Position numbers and translations under genes: made by a program
Assembly (NCBI GenBank): GCA_015832175.1
Contig: WJXW01000010.1
Span: 1,240,001-1,304,000 of the forward strand
DNA length: 64,000 nt
Direction of reading: 5' to 3'
Source: Paraphaeosphaeria minitans
Taxonomy: Eukaryota; Ascomycota; Dothideomycetes; Pleosporales; Didymosphaeriaceae
The notes under the pieces: generated by a model
Databases searched by the model: none
The model's input: the letters and a program-made list of their open reading frames with translations, nothing else
Told to the model about the DNA's origin: nothing
Shown: positions 1 through 10,064 of the stretch, in pieces
Position numbering within the stretch: position 1 is the stretch's first letter
How the letters are laid out: each line of letters starts with the position of its first letter

Positions 1-578
1 CAGACGACGATATGTCAATGGACTCGCAGATGAAAAAGATTGCAGATTCCTTCACATCCACAAGGTCGGCTCGCAGCGGAAAGCAGAAGTTGGGCAACAA
101 ACGCGCCGGACCCGATCCGATCAATGCGATCCTGGCAAAAGCCGGCGTCCAGTACACACACGAGAACAGCGAAGTCATCGGTCGGAGCGAAGTCGAAGCC
201 CGCCTGGGTAAACAGGCAATGGAGCTCCGCAACGACGTCGAGCTGGGACGCGAACGCGTGTTCGCTGGCTCTCAGTCGCAACCTCGGCACCTTTTGCAGG
301 ATCCGGACGATTATACAAGCTACAGCGGCGACGAGTCGGATGAGGTCATAGTGGTGGGAGAGGCTAGGGCTGGGGGGAAAGAGTTCACGGTTAACTATAG
401 GTATCGGCCTGGTGAGCAGGTCAGGAGGCGCCAGTTCTGCGAGATGGCCCGGCAGTGGGGGTACGAGGATCCGGTGGAGTTTGCATTGCTGATTGAAGGT
501 ATGACTCAGGATGAGCGGAGGAAGACGCTCCAACGATTTTATCGGACACGCAGGCGTGAGCTTGCTGGGATGAAGTAA
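1..578 (+). CDS. C-terminal part of a probable SNF2-family ATPase (Rad26-like/ERCC6L2-like), 5' truncated by the window edge
   Basis: The reading frame is open from the left edge (Asp codons precede the first ATG at 12), so the gene starts outside the window. The visible 188 residues end at a TAA/TAG-type stop at 578. No helicase motif lies inside the visible part. A segment reading DPINAILAKAGVQYTHENSE followed by VIGRSEVEA, and a tail with YRPGEQVRRRQFCEMARQWG near the C-terminus, resemble what I recall of the C-terminal tail of fungal Rad26-like SNF2 proteins. The tail is basic and acidic in alternation, with no membrane segment or signal peptide. The family assignment rests on memory of the tail only and could be wrong; that this is a real coding C-terminus is better supported by its conserved, low-stop, balanced composition. 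Confidence 0.5.
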   Translation, partial: DDDMSMDSQMKKIADSFTSTRSARSGKQKLGNKRAGPDPINAILAKAGVQYTHENSEVIGRSEVEARLGKQAMELRNDVELGRERVFAGSQSQPRHLLQDPDDYTSYSGDESDEVIVVGEARAGGKEFTVNYRYRPGEQVRRRQFCEMARQWGYEDPVEFALLIEGMTQDERRKTLQRFYRTRRRELAGMK

Positions 579-842
579 GGATTGGCAGCGCGAGCCTTGA
601 TGGGTTAATTGTCGCGGTACGTTTTCACACGTCGTTATGGACTGCGTGCTTCCAGGATACCCAGATTTTCTTCATGCAATGGATTTTGAATCAACGCTGG
701 CTTGACTCATGTGGTATCATCGCTTCGTAACAATGACCAAGGTATCTCCCGATGTCCGAAATGCGTGTCGCATCTGTTTCCCAGGGAGCGGTTATAAAAC
801 ACTCACACCTTGCACCGGCCCTACAACCCCCATCCGCCCACT

Positions 843-1946
843 TCACGCCTTAACCCTCAGAATAACCACCGAATTCACAACGCCATCCCACGGATGCATC
901 TCCGCCAAAATCTCAAATCCCGCACTCTGCAGCTCCTCGGAAAGTTCCAGCACCTAGGCACAGCATCGTTAGCCACCCGCGCAGCACACAAACAAACAAA
1001 CATCCACACTCACCGGGTACAACACCCTCCGCATCCCCCTCGCGCTCCTGCACACCACCACCGTCCCCACACGCAGCCGCGCCCTCAACCCCCGCAACAC
1101 CCCGACCTTCTCGCTGCTCCGCATCCCGACCAGCGCCGCAAGGAACACCACATCGAATTCCTCCCAGCGCGTGCGGCCCCCCGCTGCATCCGTGGCGTCT
1201 TCGCAGGCGAACGTCGTTCGATCCGCGTGTCCCAGCTTCTCTGCGAGCGCGGACGACATGGCGAGCGCGTCGGCGTCGCGGTCGATGTTGTGGATGATTG
1301 CGGTGGGGAAGCGCGCCAGGAGACAGAAGGAGGTCAGGGGGAGGGGTCCGGAGCCGACGAATGCGATGTTCGAAGGGGCGCGGGCGAGGAAGGGGGCGAG
1401 GAGGGAGGTTTCGAGGTGCGAGAGGGAGAGGTAGTTTGCGTGGTAAGGGAAGGAGGTGAGGTCTGAGCGTGCGTGAGCATGGGGAGCGGGGAGGAGGTGA
1501 GGTGGCTATGTACCTGCGTGCGGACCGGCGTCCTGGAGTATCTTCTGCGCCCAGTGGCGCTCGAGTTCGCCTTCTGCGATGGCGCAGAGGTTTTGCAGGT
1601 CGTGGCATAGTGCGGTGGCTGCATCGATGCGGTAGAAGTGGTCCACGATGTCGGGGCTGTACGGTTGGACGCAGAGGGTGACGAGGCGTGTGAGCAGCGC
1701 ATTTACACAATCGCACGGTGCCAGGCTTGTAAGGGGTGCGAGTTGCTGATAGATGCTTCTTATCTCGCGGTATAGATCTTGTGCTGCTGCTGTCGCAGGT
1801 GTAGGTGTGGGAGGCGGCGTGGAGACGGGCGTATCGACGCGCGTGAGGTCATGTTTGCCGTCTATAGCAACTTGTTGGTCCATTTCCTTCATTGAAAGGC
1901 AATATTCGGCCATGATATAACTGGATGTTGCAGGTGCAGATTCCAC
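843..1946 (-). CDS. Nicotianamine synthase (three exons, about 330 aa)
   Basis: Exons on the minus strand: 1946-1514, 1462-1014 and 953-843. The introns begin GTACAT and GTGAGT and end CAG and TAG; joined phases give an uninterrupted frame of 330 codons plus stop. The enzyme condenses three S-adenosylmethionine molecules into nicotianamine, a chelator of iron, zinc, nickel and copper. Visible family hallmarks are YREIRSIYQQLAPLTSLAPC (exon 1), FVGSGPLPLTS (glycine-rich SAM-binding loop, about residue 182), the following segment ending HNIDRDADA, then DVVFLAALVGM and, in the last exon, AEMHPWDGVVNSVV. A nearer start at the Met about 11 codons downstream (1913) is equally possible. It is transcribed toward the SNF2-like gene, and its upstream 413 bp separates it from the amidohydrolase. 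Fungal homologues are known in Neurospora and relatives. The Ccc1-type iron transporter 3 kb away suggests a shared metal-homeostasis context, which is an inference. Confidence 0.9.
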
Positions 1947-2359
1947 AAGACACAGGTTGCGAGTTAGTCTATGGTGAGTTCTTCCACAATGCTCCTTCTA
2001 TATACATGGCAGACCGGGGCTGTAGGGCGGGGCAGGTGAAATCTTTTCTCTCCCCACGTAGACTAATATCGATTGATGTTGTGCATGCAGGATGCGAAAC
2101 GCAAACGAGATTTACTTGGACAATGCAGTTGTCCATGGTTGGCTGCCTTGCTTGTTGGCGCTCGGACATGGGAGTACCTTGATGGACTTCGAGCGCATGT
2201 CAAGCTTCGGCGACGGGTGGCAGCTACGCTCAGAGAAGCAAGTGTGTACTACTATAGCATTGTACGTGGGACCAACTAGCTAAGTTAGTCAGTCATGGAG
2301 AAGCGGGAGTTGTGGTGGGGGATACATGACGTTATGTAGGTCACTTGCGGTGATATCGT

Positions 2360-4238
2360 CTACCAGGGCGCCTCCATCGGGCCTGCTGCTTTATACACCA
2401 TCTTTCCGCCGACCCACGTCTCTTTCACCTTGATATTCCGAAGTGACTCCGTGTCCAGCGTCTCCAGCGGCTCTTCCAATACGATCCAATCCGCATAGGC
2501 ATCTGTCTCAATCACACCGGCCTTGCCTTCCAGGAATGCTGCATACGCGGGGTTGATAGTGAATCCTTCCAGAGCATCTTCAAGCGTGACAGTCTCGTCG
2601 TCGTACCATCCTTTCGTATCTCCATCGGCACCGAGGCCCGTTTTGGGGCTTCGTCGTGTGACAGCGGCGTAGATTCCTTGAAATACATCTGCCGGTTCCA
2701 CAGGGAAATCGCTGCCAAACACTGGCTTCAGGGAGAGTAGTGAGCGCATGCGATAAGCTTCCTCTGACGTACGACGTTTTCCAAGCCTGGTCTCGGCGTA
2801 GTGCATGTCCGAGGTGGCGTGTGTGGGTTGTATGCTAGGAATGATGCCCATCTCGTTCATCCTCTGCTGGTCGTCGGGATGGATGATCTGCGAGTGCTCG
2901 ATGCGGAAGCGGTGCTTTGCCTGGCATTCACGAAGTGTAGATCCAGGGCAGAGAGTCTTGAGAGCTTCCTCGAAAGCGTCGATGGCGAGCCGCGCGGCTA
3001 GGTCGCCGATCGCGTGGATGTTGACTTGGTACCCTGCATGTGCCCAGTCGTGTGTGACCTTGGAGAGCGTTGTGGCGTTTACGAGGAGCGTGCCTGAAGA
3101 GCTCTTTTTGTCGCTGTATGGTTCAATCATTGCGCTTCCCCAGCTGCCGAGGGCTCCATCTAGAGCATATGAGTATCAAGACAAGCCAATACGTCGAGCA
3201 ACTCACCAGCGAACAGCTTTACGCTTTGCATGTGGAAATTTCCGTCAGGTGTGCTGGTCTTGGTAACTTCTTCCGCACAGAAAGTGTTTCTGGTCTCGCA
3301 CTCAGCCATTGCGTAGACGCGGACGGTCCATGTGTCGCTCGTCGAGAGTTCCTCGTAAAGCTTCAGCTCGGAGGGGAAGACGCCCGCATCATGCATCCCA
3401 ACAACACCGAGCTTGTTCAGCTCAAACATGGCATCTTGAATCCACTTGGTCCTTCGCTCCTTGCTGGGCTTTGGGTAGTACTTCATGACGATATCCATCG
3501 CATTGTCGCAAAAGACTCCTTCGGCGGGCACCTCGCCGCCGGCGATCTCTGGCAAAGGATTTGGTAGGAGCGACAGAACTTTTTCGGAGACCCAGATGCA
3601 GTGAACATCGACCCGGTCAAGCATCACGTAAAGGTCCTGGAATTGTCCATCGAATGCGAGGTCTTTCTGATCGAATGTCAGCATTAGCTTGTCGCACAAG
3701 ATGGTCCCGAGCATCCTGGCTGGTCCACATCAGAAAATGAACATACTGCTACCGGCCACTTCCCGTCGAAGTTGGCTTGGTCCCAGCCAACGCCCCTCAG
3801 CCACTGCTCGCTCGTTCCCGGCTCTCGATGCCCAACCTTGTGCTTGACAAGCCTCTCCTGCACCTCACCCATCGACTTCGCGCCGAACAAGTCGACGGAA
3901 TCCAGAGACTCGCCCAATTGCGACAAGTGGCCATGGCCGTCCCACAATCCCGGGATCACGTGCCCCTTCCGTCTCTCCTTCACAATATCCATCGACGTCT
4001 CGTCGAGGAAAACTCGCTTAAACTTCCCATCGGCAACGCTGAAGCATTCGGCATGGGGCAAATCTACAGAGTTTGTTCTCACGGTGACGTAGCAATGGGT
4101 TTCCTCGAAGAGCTGCAGCAAGACCTTGTACGCTAGCGAGCTTGTTATCGGCTCCAAAAGCTTCTGCTGGTTCTGGTATACGACGGAGCCCAGGAGCACG
4201 AAGGTCGATAGGGTGATGAGCCACCCGAGAGAAGGCAT
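2360..4238 (-). CDS. Membrane-anchored Amidohydro_3 (YtcJ-like) metal-dependent amidohydrolase
   Basis: Three exons, 4238-3747, 3666-3207 and 3159-2360, give 583 aa. The first intron runs from GTATGT at 3746 to a CAG at 3667; its branch-like motif GCTAATGCTGAC and phase 0 at both ends decided this junction. The second intron (GTGAGT...TAG) restores the DGALGS motif across the splice. An N-terminal hydrophobic stretch (about residues 5-21) looks like a signal anchor. Metal-site and catalytic signatures of the amidohydrolase superfamily are present: HGH (H102, H104), NIHAIGD, RIEHSQ and the late GSDFPVEP aspartate. Family members hydrolyse amide or formyl groups; the substrate cannot be told from sequence. 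The gene is divergent from the Ccc1 gene and in tandem with nicotianamine synthase. Nothing looks broken. Confidence 0.88.
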
Positions 4239-4880
4239 GGGGCCTCTTGTATGCGACGTGCGGCGGGTGCGACTGAGGAGGGGAGAGGGAAATTGTTCGA
4301 CGATGATGGAATATCTAGAAAGCTGGGCTTATCGATACGAATGGCGACCGCGGTATGTCGCCAAAAGAGGAAGGTGGCCGGGGATGGAGGCCCATTCGTC
4401 TCTCGAGAGACGGCCACTTTGCACGACGAGCATCATGTCGAGGCTGTAGGTATGGTGGATTGCAAGGCTGCAAGGAGGGTGTTGTGGGGGTTAGAGAGTG
4501 CAAGGTACCCATAGTGATAGTCTAGTAGCTCTCTATCTATGTGGTCTGCTATCGGCCATGTTGACCTCAGAACCGCTGACAGTTGAGAACGTGCCATTGC
4601 ACGCACGCCCATTGGCCGCCCCATCCGCTCTAACCGCCTTTGGCTAGCCTGGCGCAGACCCGAGCTCCCCTACTTAACAGCCTCTCATGCAGCAGCAATT
4701 GCAAAGTTGCGTTTCACCCGCCGCCTCGTCGCTGACATTTCCTGGCCCTCTCATTGGTCGAGCCGTCTTACAAATCGGTGCGCGACCGCGAGCAAACACG
4801 GACGCAGCCAGAGTATGAAATGGCACAGTCCGCAGTGGGTGCCCAGAGCACACACTTGGACGGGAAAATCTTTCTGGGAC
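4239..4880. promoter_or_regulatory. Divergent intergenic promoter region (amidohydrolase / Ccc1)
   Basis: About 640 bp separate the start codons of the two divergent genes. ATTGG pentamers (inverted CCAAT boxes) lie at 4611-4615 and 4753-4757, and a TTATCGATA element (GATA-type core) lies near 4328-4337. In aspergilli, iron-responsive Ccc1 promoters are controlled by the CCAAT-binding complex with HapX and by GATA factor SreA. These short motifs are consistent with that but occur often by chance. The upstream part of the Ccc1 reading frame (from 4707) is open but its first codon is TTG, so I treat it as leader. Confidence 0.4.
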
Positions 4881-5816
4881 ATGATGGCGAACTTGCTGGC
4901 GACTTCGTATGGCACCATGAGGACCGAGCCTGTGGGAGCATATTCCATGTTGCCTTCGACGCCCACCGACGAAGAGAGCTTGGCCAAGCACAGCACGACC
5001 ACCGACCGGGGCGATGAAGAGAGCCTGGCCAAGGTCCACAGCAGCAGCAACACCGACCATGGAACCTCACTTCACTCCTATTCGTCTTCGAGGCAGTCGT
5101 CGCGGATAGACCCGCGCATCATATCAGACGCCATCATCGGACTGTCAGACGGCCTCACCGTCCCCTTCGCCCTCACAGCAGGCCTCTCGGCCCTCGGCAA
5201 CACCCAGGTCGTCATCTACGGCGGCCTGGCCGAGCTCATCGCGGGCTCCATCTCCATGGGGCTCGGCGGCTACCTGGGAGCCAAAAGCGAGGCCGAGAGC
5301 TATTCCGCCACCCAGGTCCAGACGCGGAAGAAGATCATGGCCGACCCGACCGGCGTGGAGGACGACGTCAGGAGCATCGTCGACGACTTTGGACTGCCCG
5401 AGGAGCTGGCCGAGCTGGTGACGCGCAAGCTGGTCCAAGGAGACGAGGAGCCCCTGGCAAAGTTCCTGATGAAGTTCGAGCACTCGCTGCCGGAGCCGCC
5501 GTCCAACCGGGCCCTCGTGTGCGCCTTGACCATCGCCATGGGCTACTTCATCGGCGGCTTCATCCCCTTGCTGCCGTATTTCTTCGTCGGCCGCGACGAC
5601 GTGCAGAAGGGTCTCGTGCTGTCGGCCTGCGTCATGGTGGTGACGTTGTTTGCATTTGGCTATGTGAAGACGGCCGCGGTGCACGGGTGCAGTGGCATGG
5701 GTCCGCTGTGGAACGCCATCAGAGGAGGAGCTGAGATGGTTGTCGTGGGAAGTCTGGCCGCAGGTGCCGCCATGGGGCTCGTGGCCTTGTTCAGTCAAGG
5801 GAGCGAGCCCGTGTGA
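4881..5816 (+). CDS. CCC1: Ccc1/VIT1-family vacuolar iron (Fe2+/Mn2+) transporter
   Basis: Single-exon frame of 311 codons from the ATG at 4881. Other in-frame ATGs at 4815, 4884 and 4917 are possible starts; the frame stays open further upstream, without an ATG before 4815. Family members import cytosolic Fe2+ (or Mn2+) into the vacuole in exchange for protons. The core begins with IDPRIISDAIIGLSDGLTVP, the first transmembrane helix with the conserved D-G-x-T-V-P signature, followed by AELIAGSISMGLGGYLGAKS (helix 2 with the Glu/Met metal-path residues). A cytosolic metal-binding helical region comes next (about residues 145-210, many Glu/Asp), then three further hydrophobic helices ending near the C-terminus. 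The N-terminal tail is Ser/Thr-rich and contains EESLAK twice. Length fits fungal Ccc1 proteins (about 270-330 aa). Confidence 0.92.
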   Translation: MMANLLATSYGTMRTEPVGAYSMLPSTPTDEESLAKHSTTTDRGDEESLAKVHSSSNTDHGTSLHSYSSSRQSSRIDPRIISDAIIGLSDGLTVPFALTAGLSALGNTQVVIYGGLAELIAGSISMGLGGYLGAKSEAESYSATQVQTRKKIMADPTGVEDDVRSIVDDFGLPEELAELVTRKLVQGDEEPLAKFLMKFEHSLPEPPSNRALVCALTIAMGYFIGGFIPLLPYFFVGRDDVQKGLVLSACVMVVTLFAFGYVKTAAVHGCSGMGPLWNAIRGGAEMVVVGSLAAGAAMGLVALFSQGSEPV

Positions 5817-5836
5817 ACAGCATGCCATGAAAATGT

Positions 5837-6170
5837 AAGAATACGATGGAGTAATGATGTACACGTTTAAGAATATGATGGTATAATCCTGTACACGTGT
5901 TTAAGAATGCGATGGTATGATGCTGTACAAGTATTTGAGGATATGATGGTATACTGCTGTACAAATATTTGAGGACAGGATGGTATAATGCTGTAAACCT
6001 ATTCGAGAATATAATGGTATCATGCTGTACACATAGTCAAGAATGTAATGGTATCATGCTGTACACTTCTAAGAATATAATGGTATCATGCTGTACACAT
6101 ATTAAAGAATATGATGGTATCATGCCGTACACATCTAAGAATATAATGGTATCATGCCGTACACGTGTTT
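5837..6170. repeat. Minisatellite: ten tandem copies of a 32-34 bp unit
   Basis: Ten successive units, each close to AAGAATATAATGGTATCATG followed by CTGTACACATATT, run directly downstream of the Ccc1 stop codon. The 5' copies are more diverged (gaggatatg, gaggacagg), the 3' copies nearly identical, so growth appears polarised. Units of 32 and 34 bp alternate in the last copies. A small open frame crosses the array but has no other support. Confidence 0.9.
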
Positions 6171-6288
6171 GCTCCCTTGCCGTCTCTTACATGTTTAGCT
6201 CCCCGCAATTCTCCGACATATTTGGCTCCCCGGCAACGTCTCATACATGTTTGCCTCCCAGACGGCTTCTATCATACTGGCCGTGTCC

Positions 6289-6721
6289 TCACTTGTTCTC
6301 CTCCGAACCCCCCTGCTCTTCCGGCTTCGGCTCGTGCACGCCCTTGTACGGCCGTCCGGCGTACAGCATGTAGCCCTTTTCTTCAATGGTGCCTTGCTTC
6401 TCGTCCTTCTCGGCCCTCCCCTCGCCGAACGCGCCCGTCTCCAGCTGGCCTGCCACACTGATGGGCCTGTTTCCTCGGAATCGCTTGCGCATGTCGATCT
6501 GGCCCTTCTTGCACTCGGCGTAGCCCTTTTGCAGCTGCTGGCATTGGGTGGGAAGTGTGTATTTGAGCGGAGGTCGAAGGCAGTCGCCCGGCTTATTCCG
6601 CTCGATCATGATGCAGTCCGAGTTCTGGAGGCAGAAGGCGAGCGCGGCGCCTGCCCAAGTTAGCTGGTGTGAGCTACCAGATGGGAAGTGGCGTACGGAT
6701 GTCCTTGCACGACTGCGGCAT
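6289..6721 (-). CDS. PET191: Cytochrome c oxidase assembly factor Pet191/COA5
   Basis: Exon 1 is only 25 nt (6721-6697, encoding MPQSCKDI plus one base). An intron starting GTACGC and ending GGGCAG leads to exon 2 (6650-6289). The product has 128 aa. It carries the twin CX9C motif of the family: the first pair is C5/C15 (SCKDIRAALAFC), the second CQQLQKGYAEC. The signature RNKPGDCLRPPL and IDMRKRFRGN are both present. Pet191 is a mitochondrial intermembrane-space protein needed to assemble complex IV. The C-terminal 50 residues are a charged extension absent from the yeast core. It is divergent from the lipase gene, sharing a 484-bp upstream region. Confidence 0.94.
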
Positions 6722-7205
6722 CTTGACGGGTCTCAATTAGGGCGAATGCAGGGCTACGGCGTCATTGGAGATTGAAATTGAGATTTGGTGTTGCAGAGCT
6801 CCGAGGCCATCACCTCACGCTTTCGAGGTGGTTTTGCCGAGAATAAGCCGGGCGTGGACATGATCTTCACATGCGAGGGCCCGAAACGTCATCAAGCGCC
6901 AGCCAGCTCACTCCCAGTGCCCACCATGTGAGTCTGTGCTCTGAGGTCGAGCATGCAAACGCACAGCGCCAGACTGCGTGTCCGCACCGCTTCTACCCTA
7001 CTTGTTTCTTAAACTCGAGTTGGGCTTGCAACCGCTGCCTCAATCCTCGCATCTCGAGTCCACCCGCCCCTTCACGGGCACCACTGCTGTTTGGCTGGGC
7101 GCATCCACCGCAGAGAGCCTACACGGTACAATTGGGCATGTACACTTTCGTCCCGTCCCATAGAATATGCGTAGCACCGCGTGCTGACAAGCTGACCAGC
7201 TCGCG
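6722..7205. promoter_or_regulatory. Bidirectional upstream region (Pet191 / lipase)
   Basis: 484 bp lie between the two divergent start codons. The lipase ATG is directly preceded by a pyrimidine/AG context (gctgaccagctcgcg). I see no other open frame with support here and no clear TATA box. Confidence 0.4.
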
Positions 7206-9272
7206 ATGCCTCTCCGCATCCCTTTCCTCGGTCGTCTGCACGTCCGCGAGTACCTCGTCCTCGCCCTCTCCATCGTGCTCATTGCACTCGAGTCGTTCAT
7301 CGCACTCATCACCGTCGCTATTCCCACCCCCATCATCAACATATTCTACCGTATCACCCGCCGATTATTCAACCAACTATCCTCCCCCAACTCACGCCGT
7401 AACCGGCAGAAGAAGAAAGGCGTGTGGAGCTCCATCGCCAATGCTCCAGGCTTTGGAGAGCTCTGCGAGCTTTATGGATACTACGCCGAAGAACACGTGG
7501 TGCAGACCGGCGACGGATACTTGCTGGGTCTGCACAGACTGGCGTACAGGAGGGGGGAAGAAGACACGAGGGTCAATGCCGGACCAGGCAAGGGGGGCTT
7601 GAAGAAGAAGGTCGTCTACCTGCACCACGGACTCATGATGAATAGCGAGGTCTGGGTGTCTCTGACTGAGCGGGAGCGCTGTCTCCCGTTTGAGCTGGTC
7701 GAGAGGGGGTACGACGTCTGGCTGGGCAACAACCGCGGGAACAAATACTCCAAGAAGAGCGTACACTGCGCCCCAACGGACCAGGCTTTCTGGAACTTCA
7801 GCATGGACCAATTCGCTTTCCACGATATCCCAGACTCGATCGAGTACATCCTCAAGACCACCCACCAGCCGTCTCTGTCGTACATTGGCTTTTCGCAAGG
7901 GACTGCGCAGGCCTTCGCCACCCTCTCCATCCACCCTGACCTGAATGAACAGGTCGATGTTTTCATTGCGCTCGCCCCAGCCATGTCTCCACCGGGTCTT
8001 ACTTCTGGAATCGTCAACTCTTTCGTCAAGACGTCGCCCGACATTCTCTTCCTCGCTTTCGGCAGGAAGTCCATCCTACCTTCCACCACCATGTGGCAGT
8101 CAATCCTTTACCCGCCCATCTTTGTCCGTCTGATCGATGCTTCGTTGCACTTCCTCTTTGGCTGGACCGCGAGCAACATCACTGCACACCAAAAGCTGGC
8201 GGCATACCCGCATCTTTACTCTTACACCTCAACCAAGAGTGTTGTCCATTGGTTCCAGATCATCCGCAATGGTGTCTTCCAGATGTACGACGACGACGCA
8301 CCAAGCCTCATGTCCAACAAATCAAAGTACTACAAGGTTGCCAAGTTCCCAACCCGCAACATCAAGACACCCATTGTACTCGTGTACGGTGGCTCGGACA
8401 GCTTGGTCGACATCAACGTAATGCTCAAAGAGCTCCCTCGCCACACTATCGCCAAGGAGATCCCACACTACGAACATCTCGACTTCCTCTGGGCCTCCTC
8501 CGTAGACCAGCTCGTCTTCCCACACGTCTTTGAAGCGCTAGAAGACTACGCCGGTCTCGCAGGCGAAGAAGCCCCGTCCCTCGGCCACCGCAAAGAAAAG
8601 CGCTTCCGCTCGCCAGGCCGCTACAGGGGCCTCCTCCCCGAATCCGGTGCGCTCCCCGGCCCAGAAGGCGACGACGCCGGCGACGAGTCCTCCAGCCCCA
8701 AAGCCCTCCGCTTGCGAAAGCAGTCCCAATCCATCCGCAAAATCTCCTTCACCGAAGCCACACCCGCCGACGTCCCACAGCCGCAGTCGCCCTCGGCGCA
8801 GAAGTCCAAAATCCCACATCTCGCATCAAGCTACGCCTCCGCGGTAGAGCGCACGCACTCTCCCTCCGCCAGCACAACCACTTTCCCCCCGCCCGCAGCC
8901 AAAGTCCCCATCCACACGCTCGAGTCCGCCTCTCCCGCGCCTCCAGCCTCGCAGATAACGGCGCACAGCTCGACGAGTCGGCCTGAGGGGTGGTGGTCGT
9001 CTGACGAGGTTGGCGGTACGGGGACCTCGGGGCCTTCGACGCCGGAGCATTCTGCGCCTCGGAAGATCTCGCGGAAGCAGAGCTTTGATAGTGTGCGGAG
9101 TGGGCAAAGTGGCAAGATTGGGGGTGTGTTTGGACAGAGGGGGATTACGTTGGGGGTGGGGAAGGCGGTGAGTGGATTGGTCGGGGGTTTTGGGAGGGGG
9201 GAAAGTACGGAGAGTTTGGATATTGAGGGCGGAAAGAAGGGTAGTGGGAGGGGGAAGAGGGGAAGTGCTTGA
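7206..9272 (+). CDS. Membrane-anchored alpha/beta-hydrolase lipase, steryl ester hydrolase type (Yeh/Tgl1-like)
   Basis: One uninterrupted frame of 688 codons. N-terminal residues 13-43 form a long hydrophobic segment that would anchor it in the ER or lipid-droplet membrane. The following region (ELYGYYAEEHVVQTGDGYLL) matches the N-terminal lipase-associated domain of the acid-lipase family. Catalytic features are HHGLMMNSEVW (oxyanion region), GFSQGT with the nucleophile Ser near residue 230, VYGGSDSLVD with the acid Asp near residue 400, and HYEHLDFLW with the catalytic His. Members hydrolyse steryl esters and triacylglycerols. The C-terminal 230 residues are Ser/Pro-rich, low in complexity and probably disordered, with many possible phosphorylation sites and a glycine-rich end. 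Confidence 0.88.
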   Translation: MPLRIPFLGRLHVREYLVLALSIVLIALESFIALITVAIPTPIINIFYRITRRLFNQLSSPNSRRNRQKKKGVWSSIANAPGFGELCELYGYYAEEHVVQTGDGYLLGLHRLAYRRGEEDTRVNAGPGKGGLKKKVVYLHHGLMMNSEVWVSLTERERCLPFELVERGYDVWLGNNRGNKYSKKSVHCAPTDQAFWNFSMDQFAFHDIPDSIEYILKTTHQPSLSYIGFSQGTAQAFATLSIHPDLNEQVDVFIALAPAMSPPGLTSGIVNSFVKTSPDILFLAFGRKSILPSTTMWQSILYPPIFVRLIDASLHFLFGWTASNITAHQKLAAYPHLYSYTSTKSVVHWFQIIRNGVFQMYDDDAPSLMSNKSKYYKVAKFPTRNIKTPIVLVYGGSDSLVDINVMLKELPRHTIAKEIPHYEHLDFLWASSVDQLVFPHVFEALEDYAGLAGEEAPSLGHRKEKRFRSPGRYRGLLPESGALPGPEGDDAGDESSSPKALRLRKQSQSIRKISFTEATPADVPQPQSPSAQKSKIPHLASSYASAVERTHSPSASTTTFPPPAAKVPIHTLESASPAPPASQITAHSSTSRPEGWWSSDEVGGTGTSGPSTPEHSAPRKISRKQSFDSVRSGQSGKIGGVFGQRGITLGVGKAVSGLVGGFGRGESTESLDIEGGKKGSGRGKRGSA

Positions 9273-10064
9273 GATTTAGGGATATAGGGGTGTTTATTTG
9301 GCACGCACGCGTATGCGGTGCTTAAGATGGAGGTTCTGTACAAATGCCTGCAATATTTTAAGATCGCCCTCTAGAAGTTGCCAACTCACTGTGTCCCATC
9401 GCTTTTCTGATGCATTCGGAAAAGTCTCCTGGCCTACCTCCCTGACTGACTAGGGATTCAGAATCGTGGGTGGAAGGAGCTCCATCCTCCTCGTACCTCA
9501 CCATTTCATCTCACGTGGGCCGGAAACATTACCGCACAAAACGAGCCGCTGTTGATTCGACACGCAAATCACCCCATGCCTGCGATTATGGCATACCTCC
9601 TACCTAGACTAGGTAGGTAAAGAGCTTGCATGCGGAAAGTAAAATACTGGAGACGAAGAACAGCAACGTGGCGCCTACTGTTACTCAGGAAACCTCTCCA
9701 AATGTTCTGATAATTGAGTAGTTAGATCGTTCCCGTTCTGCCCCATTATACGTATGAATGACGGCTCGAAGACAAACACCATGAACGTGTGCGTTGTGGA
9801 GCTTTGCGCTAGCATTGCCCGAGAATGGTCGTGCATGGACCTTGATCCCAAGAACACCACAAATAACATTGCATAGAGCCCACCCTGAAAACCTCGAACC
9901 GATCAACCGCTTTACATCCGAGTATGCCACTCTAGGCCAGTATGCTGCTCTCTCATTGGTGGAAGATATTCGCCAGCAACCGAGGTGCGACGAAGACCAT
10001 CCATTTGTACCTTGCGCTGTATGTCGATGCTCAACAGCTTCTCATTCAATAACTTCCACTCAAA
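9273..10064. other. Intergenic, no gene seen
   Basis: About 790 bp between the lipase stop and the GH43 start. It contains an imperfect palindrome at about 9600-9618 (tacctagactaggtaggta). Open frames here are short and unsupported. Confidence 0.5.

Noticed and set aside
810..1466. Plus-strand ORF of 218 aa
   Set aside because: It lies antisense to the nicotianamine synthase exons and its composition (long Pro/His/Arg and Gly/Glu runs) is that of a shadow frame.
4707..4880. Upstream extension of the Ccc1 reading frame
   Set aside because: The first codon is TTG and the peptide has no family similarity. An ATG at 4815 remains possible, so the true start is uncertain between 4815 and 4917.
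5145..5864. Minus-strand ORF of 239 aa
   Set aside because: Antisense shadow of the Ccc1 gene.
5837..6170. Possible CRISPR-like array (regular 33-bp repeats)
   Set aside because: Units are contiguous tandem copies without unique spacers, and the DNA is clearly fungal.
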